A DNA stretch of 64,000 nt from Pollenia angustigena (GCA_930367215.1 OV884056.1:253421127-253485126); one strand, 5' to 3'; shown: positions 10,645-22,870, numbered from the stretch's first letter. Numbers and translations: made by a program. Notes: generated by a model not told the origin, from the letters alone.

Positions 10645-12591
10645 ATTCGTTTTACATGAATATTTACATCAAGTAAATGGTATTTGTAACATTTATGGGA
10701 AACTGCTGGATTTAATATTTGTGAACGAGCCAAATGAATGTATTGTAAACCATATTAACAGCGTCAATTTACCTGAGGATCTTTATCATCCTACAATAGA
10801 AATAACCTACAATTTATTAACTAATAACACAGTAAAAAAATATTCTACTTTAAACGAAAAAGTTTTCTGTTTTAATTGAGCAAATTACATGGAACTAAAC
10901 AATCGTCTATTTAACACTAACTGGCTTCAATTGCTGACTACTTCGAATGGCTCGTCGTATTCTTTTGACGATTTGACCAATACTTTTTATAAAACTATGC
11001 TAAGTTATATGGAGGAATGCATTCCTAAGCACTTACCACGTAACAAATCCGACCCACCCTGGAATACTAAACAACTTTCGTCTCTTAAGAATTTAAAAAA
11101 CAAATACTTTAAAATACATAAAAACACAAGAGCTATTTTTTACTATGAAAAATATGCAGTTGCGCGTGCAGAATATAATTTGCTTAACACAGAACTGTAT
11201 AAGATTTATCTCCGTAATGTTAAGCGAAACTTTGTTTACGATCCCAAATCATTCTTTAAGTTTGTTAATACCAAAAGGAAATCCACAGGATTTCCAAATG
11301 TCATGAAATACCTAAGTTCCGAGTCTAGTGATGAATTAAAAATCAGCCATATGTTTGCCGACTTCTTTGCTTCTACATATTCCGATGCACTGTATGATGC
11401 TAGTAATGTCTACCCTTACAAGATAATTTTTAACCAAAATATATCTTCGTTTACTATCACTACCTCTCACATTCTAAACTGTTTAAAAAACGCTAAGTCA
11501 TCATCTTTTAGTGGTCCAGATGGCATACCAAGTTGTGTTTTAAAAAATTGCGCAGCTGCTTTGACGACACCTTTATCTATCATCTTTAACGCTTCTTTAA
11601 ATTGTAGTTACTTTCCGAAAGTTTGGAAAGATTCATATATTATTCCATTGTTTAAATCAGGAAATAAATCGGATATATGCAATTACAGAGGTATAGCCAA
11701 ACTGAGTGATATTCCAAAACTTTTTGAAAAATGTTTAATGGATTGCCCACTCATCAAGCTTCTGACATGGCTTTTGGAAAGGATTCTCTACTATGACTAA
11801 CATTATCGATTTTACAACGTTAGTAAATAGAGATTTTGCCAATGGACACCACACTGACGTTATTTACACTGATTTCAGTAAGGCTTTCGACAAAGTTAAC
11901 CATCCGCTAATGTTGAAAAAACTGGATGTAATGGGTTTCAAAAATAACTTCCTGAGCTGGATCAAATCATATTTGTCATGTAGAACTCAATCTGTAAAAT
12001 TTAATACGGCAATTTCGAAAAAAATCATAGTAAAATCTGGAAGCCACATTGGTTCAATTTTGTTTCTTTTTTTATTAATGATTTGCCTGAAGCAGTTCAA
12101 CATTGTAATGTATTGATGTATGCAGACGATGTAAAATTATTTTCGACTGTAAAACATCCTTGTGATGAACAGCATCTACAAAATGACCTGGATAGTTTTG
12201 ACAAATGGTGTAAACTTAACTTGATGGAACTAAATTTAAATAAATGTAAACATATGTAATTCTCCAGAGTAAAAAAGTGTGCTTACTCCTACGTTCTTGG
12301 TGGCTGTATTTTACAACATGTTAGTGAAATAATGGATTTGGGAATATTGTTAGACAAAAAACTTAACTTTATCCAACATATAACGATGACTGTTAATAAA
12401 TCCCGCAGCGTTCTGGCTTTTATTAAAAGATGGGCAAAGGAATTCAACGATCCCTTAACCACAAAAAGTCTTTATACTTCGCTCGTCAGACCAATTTTGG
12501 GAATACGGCAGCATTATTTGGGACCCGATCTATAATATTCATAGTGATCGTATCGAGTCAGTGCAAAAACAATTTCTTATTTTCTGCTTAA
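10645..12591 (+). pseudogene. Jockey-type LINE ORF2 relic: endonuclease end and reverse transcriptase
   Basis: 10660-10870 reads as the end of an APE-type endonuclease (LLDLIFVNEPNEC ... PEDLYHPTIEI), followed by an in-frame TGA before 10889. The frame 10889-11800 holds the linker and first RT motifs (SFSGPDGIPS, WKDSYIIPLFKSGN, NYRGIAKLSDIPKLFEK). 11793-12116 has motif A (YTDFSKAFDKVNH); motif B is damaged (SGSHIGSILF). After a shift comes the catalytic MYADDVKLF (about 12117-12145). A thumb-like part with LDKKLNF lies at 12332-12535. Target-primed reverse transcription would have been its job. Shifts and stops make it dead, and the 5' half is missing. Jockey-group is my best placement. Confidence 0.88.
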
Positions 12592-13246
12592 CCGTACGAC
12601 GCATACCCAACTTTTTCTACGAGAACACACACCCGGGACACGTTTGTACCTACTAGCTTATTTTGGCTTTTTCTTATGTTTAAATGGTCCAATTTAATTT
12701 TTATTTTTTTAAAGCGTAAATAAATATTTTAAAAATGTTTTAGTTTTGTTTCATGCAAATATTCTACATGGTTCAAAAGATATAAGCAATAGAATGCATG
12801 CAGGCAACTATTATTCAAGTGATAAACAAGTGTTTGTAGTATTTGGATATTCTAACGGTTGCTTTTTGATGTTGTTCTGCATTCGCCATTATTTAGCTGA
12901 TCACCAACACCGAGTGCACAATATGTAACAATAATTCATAATTTTCATTTTTCAAATAAAATAATATAATTTAAACACACTATAAAATGGTTTATTGGCC
13001 TTTTATTTTGATATAAACTGGTGTGGCACAAACGTATCCCGGGTGTGTGTTTACGTAAGTGTCGAATTTGGAAGCTCGTAGCTCCTGAACCACTGATCCG
13101 AATTGCGTCAAATAACCTTAAAACAATGAGAAATTACTTGTGTTTCCTAGATCCGAAATCTCTATTCCTTAAGTTAAGCCTTTCCTGAGTTACAGCACTG
13201 CAAAGTTGCAAGTGGATACATTTGTACCCGGGTGTGTGTTCTAGGG
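12592..13246. mobile_element. piggyBac-like nonautonomous element inside the LINE
   Basis: TTAA flanks both ends (12588-12591, 13247-13250). The right terminus, read inward, is CCCTAGAACACACACCCGGG, close to the start of canonical piggyBac ends; the left end, CCGTACGACGCATACCC, is diverged but is followed by GAGAACACACACCCGGG. ACACACCCGGG recurs three times, around the palindrome CACCCGGGTG. No transposase remains. Removing it joins the LINE frames on either side. Confidence 0.8.
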
Positions 13247-13250
13247 TTAA

Positions 13251-13712
13251 GAAGTAAATATAGAGGATGCCTGGTATTACCTTCATATTCAACTAGACTA
13301 GCAGAAATAAATTTACCAACATTAAAAAGCCGGCGAATATATCTTTTATGGTCAATCTTATAAAAGGTAGTACACATTCCGAATTTTTATTAAGTAACGT
13401 AACTTTTAATATTCCTCAACGTTCACTTCGTTTTTTCAACCCTCTATATGTCAGAACATGCCGAACAAACTTTGCGCTGTCAGATCCAATAAGAAAATTA
13501 TGCAGCTGTTTCAATGAAATGTATAACTTTATCGACTATTCTCTGAACATTAATATCATAAAAAGCAATATCATATTATATTTAAATCAATTATGTTTAT
13601 TCTAAACTTTCTTTGCTTAAATAAATAAATTATTATGTTAATACATTAATACTTTAAGATAGTATGTAAGGAATTTGTCCATAGACTTTAATTAAATAAA
13701 TAAATAAATAAA
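13251..13712 (+). pseudogene. Jockey-type LINE, C-terminal end and 3' tail
   Basis: Continues the LINE after the TTAA insertion: RLAEINLPTLKSRRIYLL, then a frame at 13348-13605 with VNLIKGSTHSEFLLSNVTF, FNPLYVRTCRTNFALSDPI and a terminal stop. This is the usual tail of Jockey-like ORF2 proteins. The element ends in ATAAATAAATAAATAAAA at about 13693-13712, the simple-repeat tail of this LINE group. Confidence 0.82.
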
Positions 13713-13717
13713 ATCAG

Positions 13718-13895
13718 GTTGCCGAAAAACTAACATTGAGTCCTCGACATTTTGGCAACAAATAGGGCATTTTATTGTATCCTGACCTCTTGTAATGACA
13801 GCTGCCTGCAGTTTAAGCACGCAGCTATTGCAAGTTTTTAGGTGCTTGCATGGCAAAAAGATTCACTACCCATACATATGGCACAATCGTTTGTA
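13718..13895 (-). pseudogene. RING-type zinc-finger relic
   Basis: On the minus strand NDCAICMGSESF is followed, after one frameshift, by CKHLKTCNSCVLKLQ and then IKCPICCQNVEDSMLVF. The spacing Cys-x2-Cys ... Cys-Lys-His ... Cys-x2-Cys ... Cys-Pro-x-Cys is that of a C3HC4 RING, a domain usually found in ubiquitin ligases. No longer frame surrounds it. It sits between the LINE tail and the right array of the foldback-like element, so it may be that element's cargo or a fragment of an older gene or element. Not functional as it stands. Confidence 0.55.
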
Positions 13896-14099
13896 CAAAC
13901 ACCGGCTTCGCTGACTTAAGCTTCTTTGTATATCCATTCTTCAGCCGGTTGCAAGGATTTTCTTCTTCACTCTCCCTCTTTTCACGTTTTTAACATACAT
14001 CCTTTACCTTTTCAAAATTTTCCAAATGTATGAGTAGCAACTGTTTAAACTATCCCGTTAAAAATACCGTTTAAAATGTTAAACAATTTTAAGAAATTG

Positions 14100-14344
14100 C
14101 AAAAAATTGAAAATGAAATAACTTCCACAGCAAATGAAATAACACCGAAAACCAAAATAAAATGAAAGTACTCCCACGTTTATTTTTTCGGGGACTTATT
14201 TCATTTGGATTTGATTTCATTATGAAATAACTCCCAGGCAAAAAATGAAATAACTTCCAAAAAAATGAAATAATGAAATTACTCCCACATTTGTACGAAA
14301 AATTGTTGGGTCTAATTTAATTTTTTTCTGGGGACTTATTGCAC
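14100..14344 (-). repeat. Right CCCA/GAAATAA array of the foldback-like element
   Basis: Units ATGAAATAACTCCCA and the inverted GGGGACTTATTTCATTT alternate; the outer end is the inverse of the left terminus. Confidence 0.75.
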
Positions 14345-14548
14345 GGAGCCGATATTTCCTTTGATTGCATATATATAGTTCGGTATACTCAGCCAGTTCT
14401 GTGTACAAATTGCTGCGAAATGAGTTCAAACCAGCGTTTAAAAAGCTGCAGTTGAGATAGTAAAAGTCATTAGATTGTGCTGTAACTTCGACATCTTCAT
14501 TTGTCATTGGACAAAATAAACTGTTGCCTTTACTTCTGATTCATTTAA

Positions 14549-15005
14549 TGAAAACAGTCGCAGTGAAGGCAAAAGCAAAAAACGAAATGTTGTACACAAC
14601 AAAGAACATCGGCAGTCAACATGTTCGGAAGTGTTTGGTTTGACCGACTGAAACTTTTAAAAAATCCCGTTGTTAACGAATATGGGACGTTGCGTTTGTG
14701 TTTTTGTTTTCCAAATTTTTTTTAAAATAATACATGCGTACATAAATATATAAATATGTACATACATGTTTATTTATTTTTTAGCTTAACACATCTTTTT
14801 AATTTTTTGAAATTAAATAAAACTTTAAGTAACATTAGCTTTCATATACATACAATGAACACAACGTCCCATCTTCGTGAGCTTCGGGATTTATTTAAAG
14901 TTTCAGTCTGTCAAAACAAACACTTTCGAACATGTCGGCTGCCGATGTTCTTTGTTGCGTGCAACTTTTCATTTTTTGCTTTTGCCCTCACTGCGACTGT
15001 TTTCA
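14549..15005. mobile_element. MITE with ~155-bp arms and TTTAA flanks
   Basis: The left arm TGAAAACAGTCGCAGTGA is mirrored at the right end (CTGCGACTGTTTTCA). Homology continues through AAAGAACATCGGCAG, CATGTTCG and AAATCCCG to GGGACGTTG. TTTAA (14544-14548 and 15006-15010) is a plausible 5-base target duplication. The ORFs at 14756-15159 are translations of the right arm. Confidence 0.82.
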
Positions 15006-15379
15006 TTTAACTAGGATCGCCCGGTGGCCGAAATTCGACCACTTCACATTTACTTTTGAGAGAACCTGTGCGTTGTACAATAAAATCGTACACATTTTAA
15101 GTGAACGGCTAAAATCACTATTCACCTATCTTTGTACGTGTGTCTATAGGATAAATTAAAATGCTTTTTAAACACTTTTATTCCAAAAATTTAGAAAAAA
15201 AATATATTGTGCATATCCCCGTAATTTATTTATAAGATTTTCATGAAATGTTATCAAAGTAAAAAATAGAAACACAGATCTTCGTTAAAAGTCATTAAAA
15301 AAGTTTCCGACTTTTATTTTTCTAAACGACGTTTTTGCGCGACTTCATTTTTTAAAATGTCTAAGGTAACCCTGTCCTA

Positions 15380-15580
15380 ATACGTTTATACATGTGTGTT
15401 TGCAAGTGCAAAATGAAAACAAAAACATTTTGGGAGAACAACATAGAGCATAACCGTCGTTTATACATGTGTGCACATGTGTGTTTGCCAGTATAATGCA
15501 TGAAAAAAAACACATTTTGGGAGAATAACAAAACACACAACTTCTTTTTATACATGTATGTGCGTGTGTTTGCAAACAAA
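15380..15580. repeat. Tandem repeat, ~80-90 bp period, about 2.5 copies
   Basis: TTTATACATGTGTGT ... GTTTGC ... ACATTTTGGGAGAA recurs three times, the last copy truncated. The minus-strand ORFs with repeated HTCI and CCSPKM-like strings are by-products. Confidence 0.75.
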
Positions 15581-16618
15581 TTTAAAACGCTTTTAAAACC
15601 ATTTAATCCTCAAAATTTTTAAATAAAATGTATATTGTGCATTTCTACACAAAAATACCTTTAAAACGATATATGTTTCATTAAAATCGGTGGACGTTAA
15701 GATACTTAAAAATCAACGATAAAAAAATTGCTTCCGTATTTATATATAAGAAGATAAATCAGAAGTAAAAGCAACGGTTTATTTTCGTCTAATGAAAAAT
15801 CAGAAAGTGGAAGAAAAAGCAATTTTTTGATTTTGACTGCAGCTTTTTAAACCCTGGTTCAAACAACACCACGATTAGTTGCGACTGCCTCCGAGTAAGT
15901 AGCGCAATCAGTCCTCTCGGAGTTTAGAGTACCGTTAGGGAAAATCGTAAACACAAAAAAAAAAATAATGAAATATTGAGAGAATAGAACTTTAAGAAAA
16001 ACACTTTATAAATAAAATTTGACCCAAAGAGGCACATTCGAAAAAGTGTTTCAATATTAAGATAATTTTTCAAAAGAATAAAAAATTCCCAGATTCTATG
16101 TTTTAAATTGCTGAGTTAATATCATGAAGCTCATAAAGTAGCAATATCCAGTTGAGACACAAACGGGCTAGTTCTAGAAATCGAAATGAAGAGGATTCAA
16201 AATCGAGACAATTTTAAAATCGACCCTGACTATACTGAAAATTCATAAAAATATATAATTTTTGGAGTACCAATAAGCTTCACAAGAACGTCTCTTAAAA
16301 CCAAGAAAACTAAGCTGTTATTGTAAATAATTTAATCTAAAGTCTTTTTCGATTTCAATTTCACTTCATTTAAAATTTCTAGAACATGCCCGAAAGAATG
16401 CTGATTATAAGAATGCATTGTGCTATTGTGTAATAATTGTAAAATTTTCTGTTCATAAAACTTCCTTTATTGCTAACAAAAACCTAACTAAAGTTGAACA
16501 TGTAACAGGAAGATAAATGATATTTTGGAAGTGTTTAGCATTATTCCTAAATACATATTAATATCTGAATCTTCAATGCCAACCAAAGGTTGGTAAGCTT
16601 TAACATAAAAAAGCATGT
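15581..16618. other. AT-rich stretch, nothing recognised
   Basis: No ORF, TIR pair or tandem repeat that I could support. Confidence 0.5.
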
Positions 16619-17000
16619 CGTTAGCTAAAATGCAAAAAGACGTAACTAACAAAAAATTCAAAATCGTGTTTTTGAGTGATTATTATAAATGCCATTGAAC
16701 TGCATGTCTTCACAAAATTTTACACTTCTGGGATCAAAAATTGCGCTTTTATTAACAAAAAACAAAGGGACGTAACTACAAGTGTATTTATTTTATAAAT
16801 GAAAAACTACGTAATTACTCATTTTTTTTTCAACAAAATATAATGAAATGGTTTCCTTTGAAAACTGTTTAATGAATTCCATGGATGACCCATTAACGCA
16901 TGTTTTCTGACATGTTTATAGTTTTCATTTAATTAAGTTTTTTGCTTCTCCTGTAAAACTATAATTTTTTTAGTTACGTCCTTTTGCATTTTAGCTAACG
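16619..17000. mobile_element. TIR element, CGTTAGC ends, ATGT duplication
   Basis: Ends CGTTAGCTAAAATGC are perfectly mirrored, and the homology continues through AAAAGACGTAACTAA with one mismatch. ATGT flanks both sides (16615-16618, 17001-17004). GACGTAACT recurs inside. 382 bp, noncoding. Confidence 0.8.
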
Positions 17001-17494
17001 ATGTGATATATTGAGGGAATATTACAAAAACTATAACAAAAATAAATAGTGTACTGAAAGAAAAGAATTAAAATTCACAGATTCAATTTATTAATTTATA
17101 TTAATGGAATTCATGATATCTCTTAAAAATCTCGCAATCTATGCATTTTTGCGCCCTCGCAAATGAACTGTCAAAAATTTTATGAGAATTCATTTACACA
17201 AACTTCGTAAACTTGCCTAATAATTTTTACTCGTAAACTTGCGCTGTTTAATGCTTACCGTCGTTTTCAATGAAAAATACAAGTGTTAATAAATCACACA
17301 CAATACATTCTTGCAAAAAGTTAATCAAATTAGTCTTTTGGCTTTCTCTATTAATTTTTAAAAACAAATTTCACAATTTAGTCACAAATTTTAATATTAA
17401 TTTTTATATTTTTGGTTTTTGTTTTTAAATATAAAAATTTTTGTATTGATATTTCTTACAAACTGACATTATTTGCTTAATATTACACACAAAT

Positions 17495-18441
17495 CGTCAG
17501 CTCAGAATTAGTTTGACCTACCGACCATTTTCAAGAAAATCTGTTTTGCGAAATTTTTTGTGGTTTCTGAGATATAAAGCATTCATTCAATGCATGTTGA
17601 ATTTTATGTTTTGAGGTCAACTATTAACGATAATTAAAAAATACCAGTTGTAGTACCAAAAAGCTGAAAGAAGATATTAAATTTCCTGCATTTCCCATTT
17701 TGGTACTATTTTTCCCCCCCATTATAGTATCAAAAGTTGCAAAATGCAAAATGTTTTGTAAAAAAGTACCAAAAATAGTTACGATTTTCACCCCTTAAAC
17801 GTTCGAATTTCGAAAAAGTAACAAACTTGTATTCGTATTTTTTGACAAGTTTCGAATGTGGCATAAACTTTATTTCAAGGTTTATTGGATCAAAGGTTTA
17901 ACCCATTTTTACCCTAAAAGAGCCGAATTTCAAAAAAGTACCACACCACAACGATATGTATTAAATTTTTTTTGTATCTCTTTTAGCTTTGGAAATAAAA
18001 GGTTTCCGAATTTACCCTTTTTACCCCCTAAGCATTCGAATTTTTAAAAATCCCGTCTTAGTGGATATGGGGAGAGATCCAAATTTCAAGTGTTTAGCTT
18101 CAGGCGTTTAGGCTGTACGTGATGAATGAGTCAGTCACTCACGAAATAAGTATAGATATGCAGCACAAAAAGCCGCATTTTTAATTTTTTTTTAGAAAAT
18201 TGGCGTATACGGCACAAAACAATATTTTTCATTTCCAAAAAAATACTATTAAATTCTAACTTTTTTCATGAAAGTGCGCAAAAATTTAAATTTTTCTTCA
18301 AAACCCGGTATATGTAATTTTGGTAAAAATATAAAAAAATTCTTTCGAATACATTTTTAGAAATCTTCATGTAAATCTTCTTTTCCGTTTTTCTCCACTC
18401 CGAATTTTTGGCAAATGCGCCAAATCAATTCTGAGCTGACG
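17495..18441. mobile_element. TIR element, CGTCAGC ends, AAAT duplication
   Basis: Left end CGTCAGCTCAGAATTAGTTTG-like and right end CAATTCTGAGCTGACG are inverted; AAAT flanks both (17491-17494, 18442-18445). The interior has a roughly 115-bp tandem repeat of TTTTNACCCC ... TTCGAATTTCNAAAAAGTA at about 17780, 17896 and 18010. No coding relic seen. Confidence 0.72.
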
Positions 18442-18615
18442 AAATGGCAATTTAAAGCGATATCATGAAAACCTTTATTATGTTACAAATGAATAACTTT
18501 AAAGTTTTTAAAATTCTACCTTCTAAGCTGACTAGAAATTTACCTGAAAAGAAAAATAAGAAAAAATTATTTTAAAAATTGGTTTTTTTTTTAATTGGAT
18601 TACACAGTAATAATT

Positions 18616-18960
18616 ACACTACGTGACAAATTTTTACCAAATGAATTTGACGCCTAATCTTTATTTGTTGTGGGTTAATTCAATTAATCTTCTGTAACTT
18701 TGTCATTTTTGCACCGATCAGGATCCTATTGGGTTGTTCGTATTGAAATAGGCTAAAATTTTGTTTTTTGGATATTTGCATTTCAGTCACATCATCTTTT
18801 TTAAAAACACAAATAACGGTTATTTTGGAATATCTCAAAAACTGTTCTACTAATGTTCTAATTCTGACTTCATATTCGGATTCAGCGGAAAATTTTACAT
18901 AAAGATTAGCTGTCAGATTCATTTGGTCACGACTTTGTTGAAATTTTGTCACATAGTGTT
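18616..18960. mobile_element. Repeat family G, copy 1, with TIRs
   Basis: Left CACTACGTGACAAA and right TTTGTCACATAGTG are inverted, and homology runs on through ACCAAATGAAT and TGACNNCTAATCTTTAT. TA next to each end would suit a Tc1/mariner-type target. Related copies lie at 25356-25540 and, eroded, at 27085-27545. The 90-aa minus-strand frame here resembles that of the 25.4-kb copy in peptide, but the third copy is not open, so I do not call a gene. Confidence 0.65.
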
Positions 18961-21394
18961 ATCAGTAGTTTCTGATCAATCAAAAAAAAAAAACTTAAAA
19001 AGTATTTCAATTTAATTAATTTGATAAATAAATCAGTTATTATTTGATTGTTGAAAGAAATTTAAAATAAAATTTTGATTTAATTAACATTTTAGTTTTT
19101 TTTAAATAAATTTTTAATTAAAATATTTATAAAATAACAAAAAATCATCAATTAAGATGTTTTGTTTTTTTTTTGTTTTTCGTTTAATTAAAAAATTTTA
19201 AACTTGTAGAATTGTTGTTGGGAATTGTCAAACCTGAGCCATATTTAATTAAGTCAATTAACACATTGTTGGAAACGGTAAAGTTTCTTGATAATTTTTG
19301 GTTTCTTGATAATTTTTTTAATTAAAATTAAAAACATCATTTATTGAAAAAAAAAAAAAAAAATTTTAACAATTTTTAATTTTAAGCAATCTTTATAATC
19401 ATTTTGGTAATAGGTGCAAAATCAACAAATTCTTTTCTTGATTCTATGAATTTGGTGATTAAAGACAATTTTAAATTTTTTCTGTATACACTGATAGAAA
19501 AATGCATATTCATATTGATGATACCCTAACATCAGAATTGTGACATCAATGATGCAAAATAAAACATCAATCCAATGACTAACGTCTTCGTACAATTTTG
19601 TAATTTTTTACGTGTCATCTATTTTATGACTATAGTGACACTAATTCGATGCCACATTTTGTATATTATTAACATTATTTGCATGATTACAATGTATTAT
19701 AAAAAGCAAAAATTCTTATATTCAATTTTTTTAAATTATTTAGTTAAATACATCAAATTTTTGAAGTGCATGGTGCAGGTGTCTTATTATTTTATTTTTC
19801 CTCGATAAGTTTTGGCAACACTGGTGTGAATGAGGGTGTAAAATTTTTTAGTATTCATCTAAGACCCCATAAAGGATATTTATTATGGGTGTTTGAGTAA
19901 TTCTAATTCGATTTCGCCATATCGATTTGTTCATCTGTTAAAAAGCACTCCCGTTAGAGCAACTCAAAATGTTTCTAGTGATACTGGAGAGCTTTTTGGT
20001 TAAGCTCCAACACAATCGGTTCCGTAGGGTAAGAATCCAAATGTAAAACAACCACTTTAAAAAATTGATTATTTTGTTAAAAAAAAAAAAATGATGGGGG
20101 AATGCACAAAATCGTTTTATATGACTTAAAATCTTCTTAATTTTGTGATTTTTGGTCCAGAATTTACCATAAGCCTAAAATCTTAGCGAAACGCCTCTTA
20201 GTATGTAGTGCCCAAAACGCCACCATTTGTTCTGCAAAATTAAAGACTTAAGATTAATTAAAAAACCGGTTAACCGCTTTAGACCATTTAAGAACTTGAA
20301 AATTAGAACGAAAATATCGCTTTTTCAGACTCTAGAAGGAGCAAGCACATATTGTTTTTATATGCAATAGAAAGCATTTATTTTTGTACTTAAAAAATAA
20401 CAATTTATTTTTAAAAAAAAAAATTTATTTTATATAATTTACAATTTTCTTTATTTTCAGTAACTCACAATCACAATTTGTCAAAGTATTATTCTCATTT
20501 TTGTAATAAATTTGTTCTTGGAAAACTTTCTTTTATAAAAAATAAAACATTTTGAATAAAATTTCATTCAAATTAACACTATTAAGGTTCAGAAGTGCAC
20601 CCATCCAAAAGTTTCTGGTCATTTCCAAATGACAAAGTAATAGGATGTGTTTAAATTTTATTTTATTTTTAAACAATAATTGTAAATAACAATTCGTCGG
20701 CTTAATATGCAACCCTGCTAACTCCCTTTCAACACATTTTACAGGAGAGACAAACAACCAAAGATATAGTTGATTTGGCACACATTGAAGAAAAACTACA
20801 TGCTGGTTGAGGGAGGCATATCTTTCTCTACCACACGGCATCAAAATCTGAGTTTACTTAAAAAGTGGATTAAGCAGGTTTGCATACTACATAAGTCGAC
20901 GAATTATTATTTACATTTTTTAAATTACGCAAAAAAAGAAAATATGTATAACTCTTGTTTTGCAATACATGCAAATAAGGAATTATTTAATACAACAATA
21001 TTTTTCTTTTTTTATTTCAACAATATACCTGGGATGACTTCTCATACCTTATTTAAAATTCATTTGTTCACTCATTTATTCATTAGTTTATCCGTCCATT
21101 TATACATTTACTCGTACATTTTAATAACTTTGTAATAAGCACAAAGTAAAAATTTAATTGGGCATGCCTAAGGCCCAGAGCAACAAAATGAAATGTTAAG
21201 TATTTCTGTTAAAAAAACATTAATAAAAGAGCGCAAGAAAACTAAATTATAGCTATACATGAGTTTTGGTCATAAGGTATTCTGTGGACACCCTACACAA
21301 TAAAAAGTCAACACAAAAACATATATTTACTTGTTTCTTTTGGGTTATGACTTTTCCAAAACACTTAAACTAATGCTTAATTAGTAATAACAAG
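18961..21394. other. AT-rich, mostly unexplained; one relic block
   Basis: 19205-19460 carries AACTTGTAGAATTGTTGTTGG and, later, GATTCTATGAATTTGGTGAT; the first is shared with 27549 and the second with 49841, so these are parts of dispersed repeats. A TACACTGATAGAAAAA start at about 19488 followed by ACATCA-type palindromes could be another small MITE. The ORFs at 20533-21135 match nothing I know. Confidence 0.45.
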
Positions 21395-22870
21395 TTAGAG
21401 TGCTATATTCGGCTATGTCGAATCCTATATACCCTTCACTATGGTTACAAAAATAACGTTCTTTAAATATATTTTATGCCACGGCCACTTCTCCCATCCC
21501 GCTCACATTTCGTCGGATGTTTTGTATTGATGACCAAGATGCTTGTACCTAATTTGTGAACCTTGATTCTTGCCATTCTTCAGATATACACAAATCTATT
21601 ATATCTTTGTTCATGAGGTGCCACGCTCGCTTCATATTTTTGGAGTGGCTGTGTATTGAAAATCTAGTTATGTGTATCAAATTTGGAAAAACTATTCTTA
21701 CCATTCTTTAGATATAAAAAAATCTATTTTTTCACTTTCAACAATTTTAATAACTCCATTCACTAACTGAGGACATGCCCACTTCTGCACTTCTACTCAT
21801 ATCTTGTCAGATGTTTTCGATTGATAACCTAGATGCTTGTACCTTTTTTTAAAACGCTTGCAGTTCTCCAGATATCCAGGAAGCTATAATGTCTTTGCAT
21901 GACAAATGCCATGGCCACCTCACTAATCTTGCCCCCTTTTTTCGGATAATGTTTAGTAATTACCAGGAAACCCATAAATATGCAATTGCATGTGTTTCCT
22001 GGTGCGGCCAATAAAGGCAGAAACTATATATTTATCCGTTTTAGAGCTTTTTATGAATTTTGGCATCGATTTGTTAGTGCATATTTTTGCATATTTAACC
22101 GTTTGCAGAATTTTTTTTTGCATAATTTGGTTAAAAGAGCTTTTTTGCAGCATTTTTAAAAGTTTAAAGGGCATATTTTGCCATTTTAAGGCATATTTGG
22201 ATACATTTTATACTTTTTTTGGTGCCTACAAGAGCATTCGCAATAAATATTTTTTTTTTTTTTTTTGCTTCAATCTCCCCAATACTTTTTAAAGTGATCT
22301 AACGATGTTCATCCGTCAGTCTGGCTGGTTATCTGTCTATGTTAACCTTGTGCGCGAAGTACAAATTGCAATCTTGTAGATAATTTGAGCAAATTTGGTT
22401 AATAGATTTTAATTGTACTAAGGACGAAGTCTATGTAAATGGTGAGAATCGGTCTATAATTTCACATATTCCCCATAAAAATTTCTTTCCAAATAAGACT
22501 CTTTAATGTTGTTATTTAGATTGAATTTGCCCCAAAAATCTCAAAAAAACGTGTGTAAGTACTATGGTGTTTGGGCTTTATTGATAATAATTTAAGGATT
22601 GTTTTTATTAAATGGAACTATTAATAAATTGTTGAATATTTTATTTTAAAATTAGCAATTTAAAATTTTTTGGGGCATATTTATAACAGTTTTCAGGGCA
22701 TATTTCAAAGTTTTAACTGCATATTTAATGCGCATGAAACGCTTTTTTTAGAGCATTTTTCTGGCTTCCCTGGTAATTATAAAGATGCTTGTACCTAATT
22801 TGGAAACTTTGCTCTTTTTGTTCTCGAAATATGCAGAAAAACAGACAGACGGACATCGTTAAATCAAATG
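21395..22870. repeat. Dispersed fly repeat of GATGCTTGTACC units, with insertion
   Basis: Begins GTTAGAGTGCTATATTCGGC, then TATACCC, then about three degenerate units containing CCCACTTCT, TCGTCAGATGTTTT-like, GATGCTTGTACC and CAGATAT. It ends in GACAGACGGACATCGTTAAATC (about 22845). The same start occurs inverted at 49560-49600. It is interrupted by the element at 21962-22774. From memory this repeat type is common in higher flies; its class is unknown to me. Confidence 0.65.
21962..22774. mobile_element. TIR element with ACCAGGGAA ends, copy 1
   Basis: The left end ACCAGGAAACCC and the right end GGCTTCCCTGGT are imperfect inverted repeats; AATT flanks both (21958-21961, 22775-22778). The interior is rich in GCATATTT strings, such as TTTGGGGCATATTT. 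A truncated second copy is at 49862-50406. The flanks resume the GATGCTTGTACC repeat, showing that this is an insertion. Confidence 0.68.

Larger units (their letters stand above)
10371..14344. mobile_element. Foldback-like element of short arrays, split by a LINE
   Basis: The left end reads GTGCAATAAGTCCC and the right end its inverse, GGGACTTATTGCAC. Each end carries an array of ATGAAATAACTCCCA-type units in both orientations (10371-10595 and about 14100-14344). This organisation, inverted ends made of short tandem units, recalls Drosophila foldback elements. The interior is mostly a later Jockey-type LINE (about 10645-13712), with a RING-like relic beside it. Confidence 0.65.

Noticed and set aside
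14756..15159. ORFs of 84 and 75 codons
   Set aside because: They read the right arm of a MITE in two frames.
15345..15579. Cys/His-rich minus-strand ORFs resembling zinc fingers
   Set aside because: The Cys/His pattern comes from a tandem repeat of TACATGTGTGT; two frames overlap and both look similar.
20533..21135. Opposing ORFs of 103 and 121 codons
   Set aside because: They overlap on opposite strands, show no domain, and have the composition of translated AT-rich DNA.
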